Shown here: piece by piece, positions 9,381-20,678 of the stretch | How positions within the stretch are numbered: the first letter of the stretch is position 1 | Layout: each line of letters begins with the position of its first letter | Origin: Diacronema lutheri | Lineage: Eukaryota > Haptophyta > Pavlovophyceae > Pavlovales > Pavlovaceae | Length of the DNA stretch: 64,000 nucleotides | NCBI GenBank assembly: GCA_019448385.1 | Contig: JAGTXO010000014.1 | Location: forward strand, 310,001-374,000 | Direction: 5' to 3' | Translations under genes and position numbers: made by a program | The notes under the pieces: model-generated | The model's input: the letters and a program-made list of their open reading frames with translations, nothing else | Told to the model about the DNA's origin: nothing | Database searches by the model: none

Positions 9381-12300
9381 ATGTTCCAAGGCGTTCGGCA
9401 GGCGATGGGCGAGCTGCACCTGCAGGTGCTCAAGCGCTTCTGCAAGTTCGTGCTGGTGCGCCTCCTCGGCCGCTTTATCGCCACCGAAATCGACTTGCAG
9501 AAGCTCAATTTTGACGTCGCGTCCGGCACAGCCGAGCTCGACGACCTGCACATCGACGCGCCCACCATCAACTCGCTGCTCGGCGACACCTCCTTCTCCT
9601 TCCTCGCGGGCACAATCGGCAAGGTGCGCATGGTGCTGCCGTGGCGTGGCATCCTCAATGGCGAGCCCGCGTGCGTTCGTCTGAGCGACGTGCACCTCAC
9701 GCTCGCGCCGGCGAGCGCGCTCGGCGGAGATCCGAGCGCGGCCGCTCGCATGATGCGCAGCAGCTTGCTGCAGGAGTTCAGCACGCCGAGCTTGCTCGCG
9801 CGCTCGATCTGGGCGGACGAGGCGGTGGATGACTCGAACGGCGCGTTACCGCCCGCCGTGCCGCCGCCGCCGCCGTCCGCGCGCGGCGCGGGCGCCGGCG
9901 CGCGCGGCGGCCGGGCGCGCGACGCGCGCGAAGCTGACGCGGACGAGCCGGTGCAGCAGGCGCAACACATGCTCTCGCGGATGATCGGGCAGCTGGTGTG
10001 CGGCGTGCACTTCTCGATCGAGCGCCTCGTCGTCCGCATTCCGCACGACGGGCGCGTGTTCGTCATCTCGCTCGCGCACGCGGCGGTGGACGAGCCGCCG
10101 CCCGACGCGCGCGCGCCGCGCCGCGAGCCGCCAGCCGACGTGGCGGCGTCAATGCGCGAGCCGGCGGTCGAGCCGCCACCCGCCACGGCCTTTGCTCTCG
10201 CCGAGGGCGTGCCGAGCACCGTACGCAAGCAGCTTGAGGTGCGCGGCTTGACTGTCCACCTGCACGACGCTGCGTCCGAGCCGCGCGCGGCCGGCGCGGG
10301 CGAACCTTCAAGGCTCGCGCGCGACCTGCTGCTCGAGATGTGCATGGGCGAGCGCGCCGACACGGCGTTGATCGAGCTCCGCCTCGGCGAGCGACCGCGC
10401 GCCGCGCCGCACCACACCGACCTGCCGCGCGCCGCACCGGCCGTGCCACCACCTCCGCCACCTCCGCCGCCGCTGGCGGTCGACGCGTCGCTGAGCGGCG
10501 CGCACGCGGTCGTCGACGGCGCGCAGCTCGCCGCGCTCGCGTCGCTCGCGCTCGCGCTCGCGCCCACGCCCACGCCCACGCCCTTTGCCGACGCCGACGC
10601 CGTCCGCTCGCCACAGCTGCGCGCGCGGCGCGCGTGCGCGTCGCCGCGCGGCGCGAGCGGCGCCGCGCCGCCGCCCGCCTCGCCCGCCGCGCAGCAGCAG
10701 CCGCCGCCGTGGCCGCAGCCTGCGGCTGCCGAGGACGAGGACGAGGGCGCTCGACAGCCACGTGCGCTGTCCGTGCGCGTGCGCATCGGCGCACTCGGTC
10801 TCGTCGGCCTGATCGGCAGCGCAGCGCGCGCGCGGCCGCCCGAGCGCGCTCGGGCGGCCGCGCGCGCGCACGCCGAGCGTCACCTTGTCTGCTTGGCGTG
10901 CGTCGACACGCAGCTCGTCTTGCAGACCGGCGCAGCGGCGGCGGTGGCGCGCGGCGCGGCCACGCAGCTGGCCGAGGCTACGGAGGCGCGCGTGCGCGCG
11001 AGCGTTGCCGAAGTGGGTCTACTGCACTGCGCGCTGCCGTCGGCGTCAGCCATCGTGCGCGCGCGCGGCACGCGCGGCGAGCCCGACGCTGGTTCGGCGC
11101 TGTGCGCGTGGCTCGGCTTGCGCGCGGGCCTCGCTGACCGGCTGTGCCCCGAGCTGGCGCAGCGCGCGCCGCCGCCGAGCGGCAGGCGGCGCGCGGCCGC
11201 CGCAGCCGAACTCGTTACGCACGCCGCGTTCTCCGTCGTGTTCAGCGCCGCGCGCGCGGACGCTTGGCCCGGCGGCAAGGGCCACACGCCAGAGGCTCAG
11301 CTGCGGCCGCAGCAGCTCGTGCTCGACGTCGAGCTCGTGCGCGCACCGCTCGCGCAGCGCTCTGCCATTCGCTACCCCGGCGGCGGCTGGGCGCCCGCCG
11401 CAGCGGCGACGACCGCCGCGGCCGCGTGCGCGGGCGGCGAGTCCGTCCTGTCCGCGTCGGCAGCGGCGGTCGCCGCGACTGGGTCGCAGCCGGCAGGCGC
11501 CGCCGGCGGCGCGCGCGCGGCCGCCGCACGCGCGCGCGCGACCGAGTTGCGCGTGCGCGTGCGCCTGGGCTTGGCGCAGGCATGCTGTACGGTGGACGGG
11601 CTTTCGCTGCTTGGCGCCGCTGCAGCGCTGCCGGCCGCGGCGGCCGCGGCGGCCGCGCGCGCGCGCAGCGCGCGCGGCGCCGACGGCGCGGCGTGCGACG
11701 GCGACGGCGCCGGCGCAACGGTCGTGCGCGTGCGCGCTCACTCGGGCGGCGTGTGTGCCGCGCTTCTGTGGGACGATGGGACGTGCGACGACGGACGCGG
11801 CCTCATCACGCGCGGCCTCCTCGCCACGACGCACGCCGTGCGGTGCGACGCGCTGCTCGGCGGCGTGGACGGGTGCGCGCGCTCGCTGCACGTGCGATCG
11901 GGTCAGACGGTCATCTATCACGCCGCGCCGCACACGGCCCCAAGCGCCTCCGCTCAACCGGGCGCATGGGGCCACGCGTGGAGCGCGGACGCGCCCTGCC
12001 TTCCACTGCCTGCGCCCGCCGCGGCCGCTGGCTGGGCGCCGCTGCTCAGCTTGCGCAACCGCTCGCTCGGGCCGGCGCGCGCGGTGGACGGGCAGCAACC
12101 GCTCCGCGCACCGCCTGCGCTTGTCCCGCTGCTCGACGTCGCTGCGCATGGCGGTAGCATCCATGCCGGGCGCGCGGGCGCGCGACATGCGCGACAGGCA
12201 GGCAGCGCGGGCGCGCCACGCGCGTGCGCGGGCGGGCCCGACGCGGCAGGTGCGGGTGACGACGACGAGGACAGCGGCGGCGGTGGCGGTGGCGGTGGCG

Positions 12301-15300
12301 GCGGCGGCGGCGAGTCAAAGGGCGAGGGCGAGGGCGAGGGCGAGCGGGGCGACGATGACGACGACGAAGGCGGCGACGCGATCTCGATGCAAGTCGCAAT
12401 CGCGTGGAATGGCGAAGCGCGCGAGCCCAGCGTGTCGCTCGCGCTTCTCGACGACCATGCGCCGATGGCGGCGGGCTCTGTTGCGCAAGCCGCACGCGCG
12501 CACGAGGACGGGTTGCGCGCGGGCCCAACGTTCGCCGGCCCGCCCGCTGCGGGCTCTACTGCTGAGGGCCTCGGGTGCCACGGAGGCTGCGCGGCGGCAG
12601 GCTCTGCGGGCAGCGCCGAGGTGCGGCGCGGCAGCGGCAGCGGCAGCGGCAGCGGCAGCGGCAGCGGCAGCCATGGCGGTTGGACGCACGACACGGCTCC
12701 GCTGCCGGCCGATGCGCGCGCGCGCGCCGACGAGCGCGCGTGTGGGGAGGTGCACGTGGACCGTGAGGAGGAGACGGCGAGCGCCCGCTTCGAGGCGCTG
12801 CTGCACCAGACGGCCGCGCGCAGCGTGGTCGCGCGCGTTGGGCACGCGTCCCTCGCGCTCGCGCCGCACGATGTCGAGCACCTCACGTCGCTCGCGCGCG
12901 CGCTCCGCGGCTCGTTCGGCGGGGACGCGACGGTGGCGACCGACGCGGCGGACGAGGACGAAGTGCCGGGCGCGACGAGGGACGGCGACGCGGCCGCCGG
13001 GCCGAGCTGCTGCGCGCCGACGGGCGCTGCGCCCGCGAGTCCGCCGCTCACACAATGGCGGGTAGCGCAGCCGCAACTCCGCCAGCGGCGCGGCGCGGGC
13101 GCGCGCACGGGCGGCGCGGCGTGCGCGTCTGCGTCGGCGTGCGCGCCGTGCAACAACTCAGCCCTCTTCGCCTCCGCGCTCTCGACCGCCCCGTTCGGCG
13201 GCGCGTCCTGCTCGGCCTTCGAGCCCGCGACGACGGCTGCTCGCGCGCCGTGGGGCGCCGTTGCCGACCCGTTTGACGAACCCCTGATCGAGCCGGCGGG
13301 CGACATGTGGGCCACCGCGGGCGGCCTCCATCCCGGGCGGGCGTCTCTCGCGCGCTCGCGCGCGAGCCGCGTCGACGACTCGTTTGTGTCGGCCGCACAG
13401 CCATTCTTCTCCGTCGCATCGCTCGGTGAAGCGAGCGAGGTCGGGTGGGCATCGCACGCGGGGGGCGCGAGCGCGGCGGGCGGCTTCGGCGGCGGCCTGG
13501 ACGACGCGTCGCCGTCGAGCGCAGCGGGGCGCGCGCGCGCGCGCGGCTGCGCGGACGCGGATGGCATGCGCTCGCCGCCAGGCGCAGGCGCGTGCATGCA
13601 CGCCGCGGCCGGGCCGGCGAGCGCGGCGCGGCTGGGCGGCGCCCCTACGGCGTACGCTGACGGATGGCATGGCCTCTCGGCCCAGCCTGGCAGCGGCGTG
13701 CCCTCGAGCGGTGCGCTATCGAGCGGCGCGCCGTCGCCGTCGCCGCTCTCCGATCAGCTCTCGCCGCGCGACGCGCGCTCGGCGCCCGCATCGCCTCGCC
13801 ACTTGGGCTCGCCCTCGCCGCACCTGTCGCGCGCGCACTCGCCGTTTGCCGACAGAAACGGCGAGCCGTTTGCCGACAGAAACGGCGAGCCGTTTGCCGA
13901 CAGAAACGGCGAGGCGAGTGCAGCCGACAGAAACGGCGAGCCGTTTGCCGACAGAAACGGCGAGGCGAGTGCAGCCGACCGGCCGCGCGGCGCGTCGAGC
14001 GGCGGGCGCGGCGCGGGCAGCGGGCGCGCGCGCGACGTGGCGGGGCCCTCGCTGCAGCAGATGCTCGCCGGGCCCGCGATCGCGCACTCGACCATCTTAT
14101 ACGAAGCGCCAAACGTCGAGCACGATGGCGCCGAGCGCGACGGCACGAGTGGCGCGTGCGGCGCGCCACGCCGCGCTCACTTTGGCGCTTCGGTGGCGCA
14201 TCGCGTAACGGACGAGCAGCATGGACGCGACGGGCGCACGCGCCATCGCCCGCGCCGCGCGCGCGCCGAGCGGCGCGACGGCACCGACGGCGCGCAGCTG
14301 AGCGTGGGCAGCGTTGACGTGTCCGTCTTGGAGGTGCTCTTGCACTCTGGCGGGCGGTGCTGGCAGCTCGTCATCGCTGGCTCGCACGCGGCGGTCGGGC
14401 TGGCGGCGCCGGCCGAGCCACACGATGGCGACGGTGACGCTGACGGTGACGGTGACGCTGACGGTGACGGTGACGGTGACGGTGACGGTAACGGCGAGGA
14501 GGACGAGCGGGGCGACGTGCGCGGCGAAACGGGAGCGCACGCCGAGGGCGTCGCATACGTGCTCGCCAGCGCCGCCGACGTCGAGTTGCGGTACCAGGGC
14601 GCGGCAGACGCGCCGACGGTTCGCGTGCTCCACCGACCCGACGCGCTGCGCCTCGCAAAGGCCTCGCGCGCGCGCGGTCCGGTAGGCGCACCGGCAGCGG
14701 GTGGGCTGGGCGGCGCGCCGAGCGGCGCGGCGGCCGCATCGGCCGCCGCGCGTCCGCTCCCGGCCGCCTTGTCGTGCCTGTCGCGGATCCAGTTGGGCGC
14801 GCCGACGCGCGCATCAGGCGGCGCCTGCGGCGCAGCGCCGCCGCCTCCGCCGCTGCTCCAGCTGAGCGCATGCGGCCTGCAGTTCAACCTCGTCGCGCCG
14901 CGCGCCCAAGTCCGCGGCGTGGCCGCGCCGCGCGCCGGCGTCGGCGGCTTTGCGTGCCGAGCGGGCGTCGACGCGGGCGGCGCGGAGCTGATCGAGCTCT
15001 TCGCCGCCGCCCTCGCCAAGCAGCGCGCAGAGGTCGACGCGCGCGCGACGGAAGGCAGCGCGCCCGCCTGCGGAGCGGCCGCCGTGCGCTGCGCGCCCGC
15101 TGCGCGCGCGCTGCCGTTCGCGCTGCACGTCACGGTGCGGCACGTGGTTGTCCGTTACACGCAGGCTCCACACGCGCAGCCTACGCCGCCGCGCGCGCCA
15201 GAGCTCGTCGAGGGCAGCCTCGTCGTGCTGCTGCACACCGTCTCGCTGCGCGCGCGCAACGCCGAGCCTGCGCCGCCGCGCGCGCGCATGGCGGGCGCGG

Positions 15301-17038
15301 ACGCCGACGCCGACGCCGAGGTCGCAGGCCGCGCGTCTTCCATCGTGTTCCACGTCGAGTCGGATGCCGCAGAGGTGCACGCGCTGCAGGGCGACGAGCC
15401 GACGCACGCAGACCTCGCGGCCGAATGGGGCGAAAGCGCGTGCGGTACGACACCCGCCGCTCCGCTCGAGCTGGAGCAGTGGTGGCTGCACGTGGCGGGC
15501 TATTCGCGGGTGGCTCTGTCCAGCTGGCTTCGGCTTGACGGCACCTTCACCCCGCCCATGCCGACGCCCACGCCCATGCCGACGCCCACGCCGCCCACGC
15601 CTGCCGGGCAGGGCGCGCAAACGCCGTGCGCCGCCGCGCCGCCATCGTTGCGGCTTGAGGTGGCAAACCGCCGTTTCGACATGGTCACCACCGCCGACTC
15701 GACCGCCCTCGTCCTTGCGCTGCTCGGTGGCCTAGCGCAGCCGGCACCAGGGCCCGCGGACGAGTGCGCGGCGCCGGCGGATGGCGCGCGCGGAGACGGC
15801 GCGACGCGGGCCGACCCGTCGCGGCCGGTGGAGGTGGAGGGGTGGGGCGAGGAGGCGGTGGGTGGGGGTTGGTACGGCGCCGCTGAGCCCGAACTCGTCG
15901 AGCGGGCGCCGGCACGCTCCGACGGCGGTGCGACCGGCGGTGGCGAGGAGTTTGGCGACGCCGGTGCGTGGCTCCCGCGTTGCAACCTGCCGCCTCCGCC
16001 GTGGCTCGTCGACGCCGACGCCGACGACGACGACGACAGCCATGCCTGCGGCAGCGACAACGTTACGCGCGCGCAGCCGCCGCAGCTGCGCGCTGCAGCC
16101 GCGGCCGTGGCCGCACCCGCCGCGCCCCGCGCCCGGCCGATCGGGCCTAGCGGGCGGACGCCGCTCATTGGAGCTGGCAGCGTGCGCGCGAAGGCGGCGG
16201 CGGTGCCCATCGTCACGCCGCGCGCGCACGCTTTCCCGCCGCTCGGCACAGCGCACGGCGCGCGCGCCAGCGGTCCGGCCGAGCGCGCCGCCACCGCCGA
16301 GGCCGGCGTGCACGGGGCGCGCCGCGAGGCGTTCTCCCCGAGCGGCGACGAGCCCAAAGCGCGCTGGCTGCCCGCCCCGTGGAGCTTTGTGGGCGACGCG
16401 GACTGCGCGGGTGGCGCACTCCTGCTCGGCGGTGGCGGCGGCGGAGCGCGCGGCACGCACGCTCCCAGCGACGCCGGCCGCGGCGGGCCGGCGACGGACG
16501 AGCAAATCGACGGGTCAACGGACGCGCCGCGTGTCCGACAGCAGCCCTCACCACCGGTCGTCCTGATCGAGGACCACGTGCAGCACCCGCGCGCAGCGTG
16601 TGGCGCGATGGGCGACTGCGCGGCGCGCGGCGAGCCCGCCGCCGGCGCCGACGACGGCGGCGCGCGCGCCGAGCGCGCTTCGCCGCGCGCGGACGACGCG
16701 CAGGTGGTCGTCGAGCTCCGATCGATCTCGCTCTCGTGGAAGGTACACGCAGGCTCAGATTGGCCACAGACAGGGCCCGCAGCCGGATCAGCTTGCGCAG
16801 AAGCGGAGGCGGGCACTCGCGCCAGCTCGGCCGACGAGGGTCAGGGCGGCGGCGCGAGCGCGCATGCGCCCGGCGGCGCAGGTGTCCTGCACGCCTACGC
16901 GCCCGCGCCGCGCAAGCCGGCGCTGCCCGCCGACGGGCGACGCCGGCCGGCCGAGCCGCGGCGCATGGACACGGTGATCGAGCTGCGCGTTGTCGAGCTC
17001 AACGCGCAGTACAGGGCCTTCGCGACCGCGCGCAGCGG

Positions 17039-17071
<33 letters not shown>

Positions 17072-18545
17072 TGCGCCGCTGTGCGCCTCGCTGCGCGCGA
17101 CGGTTGGCGACTTTGAGGTCCTGGACCAGCTCGCCTCGTCCACGTGGGCAAAGATGCTCTGCGCGCACCGCAGCTCGGCGCAGCCGTCGCCGCTCGAGCG
17201 CCCGCACCACCTGCGCCTCGCCGTCGAGTGGGCGCTCGCGCCGCGCGCGCGCGCCGTCGACGGCGCGCGCGCGCCGGGCGGAGCGGCGGCACACGGCGAG
17301 GGCGGCGATGTCGGCGGCGCTTGCGACGCCGAGGGCGGCTTTGACGAGGCGAGCGCGACGCTGGACGCCACGCCGCCGCCGTGCGACGTGCGCGTCGTCC
17401 GCGTCGAGGCGTGCCCGCTCCGACTGCACATCGATCAGGATGCCCTCGACTTTGCCTGCCTTTTTGTCGCGCAGACCGCAGCCATGCTGGGCGAGCCGCC
17501 AGCGGACGCGAATGGCGACGACGACGAGGGCGACGAGGAGGAGCGGGGGAACGATGGGTTCCGCGCCGCGTGGGGCACGCCGCCCGACGAGCCGCTGCCC
17601 GCCGGCGGACCCGCCGGCGCGGGCGCGGCGGCTGGCGTGGGCGCGCGCGCGCGCGGCGCGTGCGCCGGCGCCGACGTCGGCGGGGCCGCCGGCGGCGGCG
17701 GCGGCGGCGGCAGCTCGCGCGCGCGCGCGCGCGCGCAGCGCGGCGCGCGTGCGGCCGCCCGCCGGTGCGGCCGCATCCGCCGGTGCGAGATCTCCGAGCT
17801 GCACTTCACGCTCGACTACAAGCCGAAGCGCGTTGACTACGTGAGCGCGCTTCGCGGCCATGGCGTCGGGCAGCTCGTCAACTTGTGCCCGTGGGAGGGC
17901 GTCCACTTCTCGCTCGGCCGGCTCGTGCTCACGCCGCCGCCCGACGGCGGCTGGCCCGCGCTGCTCGCCGCGCTTGGCGCCGCGTGGTGGCCCCAGCTCG
18001 CACGCCAATTGCCGAACAACTGGGCCGCGTCGCAACCGCTCGCGCCACTCGCGCACATCGGCGAGGGTGCGGCGCAGCTTCTGCTCGGGCCGCTGCGCCA
18101 GTACCAGCGCGAGAAGAAGGTGCTGCGCGGCCTGCGCCACGGCGGCGCGCAGTTTGTCCGCGCGCTCGCCCTCGAGGCGCTCGCGCTCGGCGCAGTCGTC
18201 GCCTTGCACTCGCAGCTGCTGCTGGAGCACGCCGACTCCGCCCTCGGCCGAGCCGGCGCGACCGGCGGCGCCGACGCGCCGGGCGCGGGGAGCGCGGGCG
18301 CGCGGGCCGCGCAGCTCCTCTCGCGCCGCGCGCAGCAGCCCGCCGACATGCGCGCCGGGCTCCAGTCAGCCGCTGAGAGCCTCGCGCGCGCCGTGCGGTC
18401 ATCATCCGCCGCCGAGTCGCGCGCGCGCCGCGTCGTCCGCCCGCTCATCGGCGTGAGCGAGGCGGTGTCCAAGTCGCTCTTCGGCCTGCAGAATGAGCTC
18501 ACGCCCGGGCGGGCAGAAGACGTGCGCGACAAGTACAAGCACTAA
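9381..18545 (+). CDS. ATG2: Autophagy lipid-transfer protein ATG2, giant and intronless
   Basis: A single 9165-bp reading frame of 3054 residues; animal ATG2 is about 1,900-2,100. ATG2 forms a hydrophobic groove that moves lipids from the ER to the growing autophagosome. The chorein/VPS13-like N-terminus (1-110) is clear: 'LVRLLGRFIATEIDLQKLNF', 'GTAELDDLHIDAPTINSLL', 'GTIGKVRMVLPWRGIL'. The conserved C-terminal block (about 2800-2960) reads 'FTLDYKPKRVDY', 'LVNLCPWEGVHFSLGRLVL', 'PLAPLAHIGEGAAQLLLGPL' and 'GLRHGGAQFVRALALEALAL', matching the ATG2 CAD region. Between them are very long alanine/glycine/arginine-rich inserts and several in-frame tandem repeats. It is probably functional, because both ends are conserved and the frame is open throughout. 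Confidence 0.9.
12630..12672 (+). repeat. (GGCAGC)n hexanucleotide repeat, Gly-Ser codons in ATG2
   Basis: About seven in-frame copies of GGCAGC encode a Gly-Ser run in a disordered part of ATG2. Likely length-polymorphic. Confidence 0.8.
13842..13979 (+). repeat. 24/27-bp in-frame coding repeat in ATG2 (PFADRNGE)
   Basis: Four 24-bp units encode PFADRNGE, interleaved with a 27-bp variant encoding ASAADRNGE and a partial copy that decays at the end. The copies are almost identical at DNA level, so expansion is recent. They lie near residue 1490 in the presumed disordered middle. Confidence 0.9.
14424..14498 (+). repeat. GACGGT/GACGCT hexamer array, Asp-Gly/Asp-Ala codons in ATG2
   Basis: About a dozen copies of a GACGGT-type hexamer encode an acidic Asp-Gly run, followed by an Asn-Gly-Glu-Glu-Asp segment. 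The array is in frame. Confidence 0.8.
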
Positions 18546-18739
18546 GCACCGAGGTGGTCAGCGCGCGCGCGCCAGGAGTTGGTCCCATCGTGTGAGATGC
18601 GACAGTCTTGCTTTTGCTGGATGAGGCGTGGGAAGTGGCAGGTCCGCAGGGCCAGCAGCGGCTCGCCGTGACCGTGGACACGTAGCCAATGAAAATGTCT
18701 CGCGTGTGCATGTGTGCGTTACGCGACCCCGCTACTGGC

Positions 18740-20410
18740 CTAGTAGGTCGAGGGCACCTGGAAGACGCGCGGCAGCGTCTGCCACATGAGCCATAGCTGG
18801 TTTTTGGTGAAGGGCGGGAAGCGCAGCGCGGACTCGAGCATGCCGCCGCGTGCCGAGCCGCCGCCCGGCCGCGTCATCACGGCGCGCTCGTGCGAGAAGG
18901 CGCTCGCGAACTGCGCCGAACCGTTGACCGCGCCGACGCCCGAGTGGCCAACGCCGCCAAACGGCAGCGCGTGGTTGTAGAGCTGGCACCCGACGTCATT
19001 CACGACGAGCGACGCGCTGCGCACGCGCCGTGTGAACTCGTCGACGAGCTCGTTGTTCGTCGTGAAGAGGTACGCGGCGAGCGGCGCATGCGCGTCGCAC
19101 TGCGCCTGCACGAGCGCGAGTGCGTCGGACACGCTTTCGACCTGCACAACGGACAGCACCGGACCCAGAACCTCAGTCGCGATCAGACGGCTCGACGCGC
19201 TCGGGTTGAGCACGACGGTCGGCGCGACATTGCGCCCGGCCACGTCCACCTGCCCGCCCAAGACGATCGTGCCGCCGTGCGCCTCCTCGAGCATGTTCCA
19301 CAGCCGCGCGGCCGTGCCATCATCGACGACGCGCGAGTAGGCCGCGGACTTCATCGGCGTCTCGCCGTACATCTCGCGGACCGCGTCCTTGAGCGCGGCG
19401 ACGAAGGCGTCGGTCGCGTCGCGCGTGACGTACGCGTGGTTGGGCGCGACGCACGTCGCGCCGCAGTTCAACGTCTTTGCAAACATGATGCGTCGCGCGG
19501 CCTGCGCCATGTTGCACGTGTCATCGATGACGACCGGGTTGCGACCGCCGAGCTGGAGCGTCAGCTTGGCGCCCGTCAGCGCGGCGGCAAGCGCGACGCT
19601 TCTGCCCACCGCGTTCGAGCCAGCAAAGAAGATCGCGCCCCACGCGCGCGTGAGCAGACGCGCGCCCATCTCGCCGCCGCCCGCGCGCACGAGCGCGCCG
19701 GCGCAGAACTGCGGCAGCAACTGCGCGAGGAGCGCTGACACGGCGGCGCACAACTCGGACGGCTTGACGACGGCGACACAGCCGGCGGCGAATGCCTCGG
19801 CGAGTGGCGTGACCACCTGGTTGAGCGGGTAATTGAACGGCGTGATGATGAGCGCAATCCCAAGCGGCTCCTGGTGTCGCGCGCCGAGCCGACGGGTGGC
19901 GCGTGCGGGCGCCGGGCGCGTGCTGAGCGCGCGCGCGCGTTCCGCAGCGCGCGCGCGGCGCGCGCGCACCTGTACCACATACGACGCCGCGGGCGCAAGG
20001 ATGGCGGGCGAGCTGGTGTACTTTTTGCGCAGCATCGCTGGCAGCTCGCCTAGCGCGACGGTCACGGCTTTGCGCGCAAGCGCAAGGTCACCAATGATCG
20101 CGTCGCCCTCCGAGCGGCCAAGGTCTGCAAGATACGCGCGACACGCGCCGGTGTAGCAGGCGCCAGCAAGTCAGCAGGCTCGCGCGCGTGCTGCGTGCGC
20201 TCGGTGGCCGCACGGCGGCGCACCCGTGTTGAGCGCAGCGACAAAGTCCGCCTTGTGCGTGTCGATCATCGAGGCGAGACCGCTGAGCTGCTGGTGGCGC
20301 CACTCGCGCGTGCGCGTCACGCCGCTCGTGAAGACGCCGTGCAACGCGTCGATCTCCGCATCCACCATCTGCGTGGGCTCCAACCGAGGCGGCGGCGCGC
20401 CGCAGAACAT
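18740..20410 (-). CDS. Class-3-like aldehyde dehydrogenase with Gln in place of the LELGG glutamate
   Basis: Three exons: 20410-20224, 20124-19970 and 19870-18740; about 490 residues. Joined in phase they give an ALDH3-type protein: N-terminal 'EWRHQQLSGLASMI', 'DLGRSEGDAIIGD', then 'EPLGIALIITPFNYPLNQ', 'AVVKPSE', 'GAIFFAGSNAVGRSV', the nucleophile motif 'NCGATCVAPNHAYV', 'TEVLGPVLSV' (family EEIFGP) and 'LPFGGVGHSGVGAVNG'. ALDHs oxidise aldehydes with NAD(P)+. The motif around the general-base glutamate, normally LELGG, reads LQLGGR here (codon CAG near 19548). The hydrophobic C-terminal segment of membrane-bound ALDH3 forms is not obvious. The first ATG is used; a second Met lies 14 residues in. 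Confidence 0.85.
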
Positions 20411-20678
20411 TGCCGCGCGCCGAATCTTGAGCGCGGCCGAAAAGTTCGATGAAAAGGAGGAAAGATGCCATCCAGTTGCGGCCTTTTAGGCTTTTTTGAG
20501 TTTTTTCGAAAGGGCACCGCGCCGTATGCGGCGTGTTGTCACGAAAGGAGACACACTGACGAGCATCACTCGATGCTAAAATCGGACTTGTCTGCCAAGT
20601 CCGGCGACCGGCCCCGCTGTCCGCCGTCCGATTTGGGTGGGGAGTGGGGACCGTCTTCGTTCTCCGCTTGAGCCTTCC
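20411..20678. promoter_or_regulatory. Divergent promoter ALDH/ARM-like gene with nested inverted repeats
   Basis: 268 bp, less GC-rich than its surroundings. An A/T-rich core (AGGCTTTTTTGAGTTTTTTCG, about 20488-20508) is followed by three inverted repeats: AGCAT..ATGCT (20562-20577), CGGACTT..AAGTCCG (20583-20603) and AAATCGGAC..GTCCGATTT (20579-20634). The arms are seen directly; a regulatory role is inferred. Confidence 0.5.

Noticed and set aside
9846-18538. Many long minus-strand open frames opposite ATG2
   Set aside because: High G+C makes stops rare in all frames; these are Arg/Ala/Ser-rich with no motif and mirror the coding strand.
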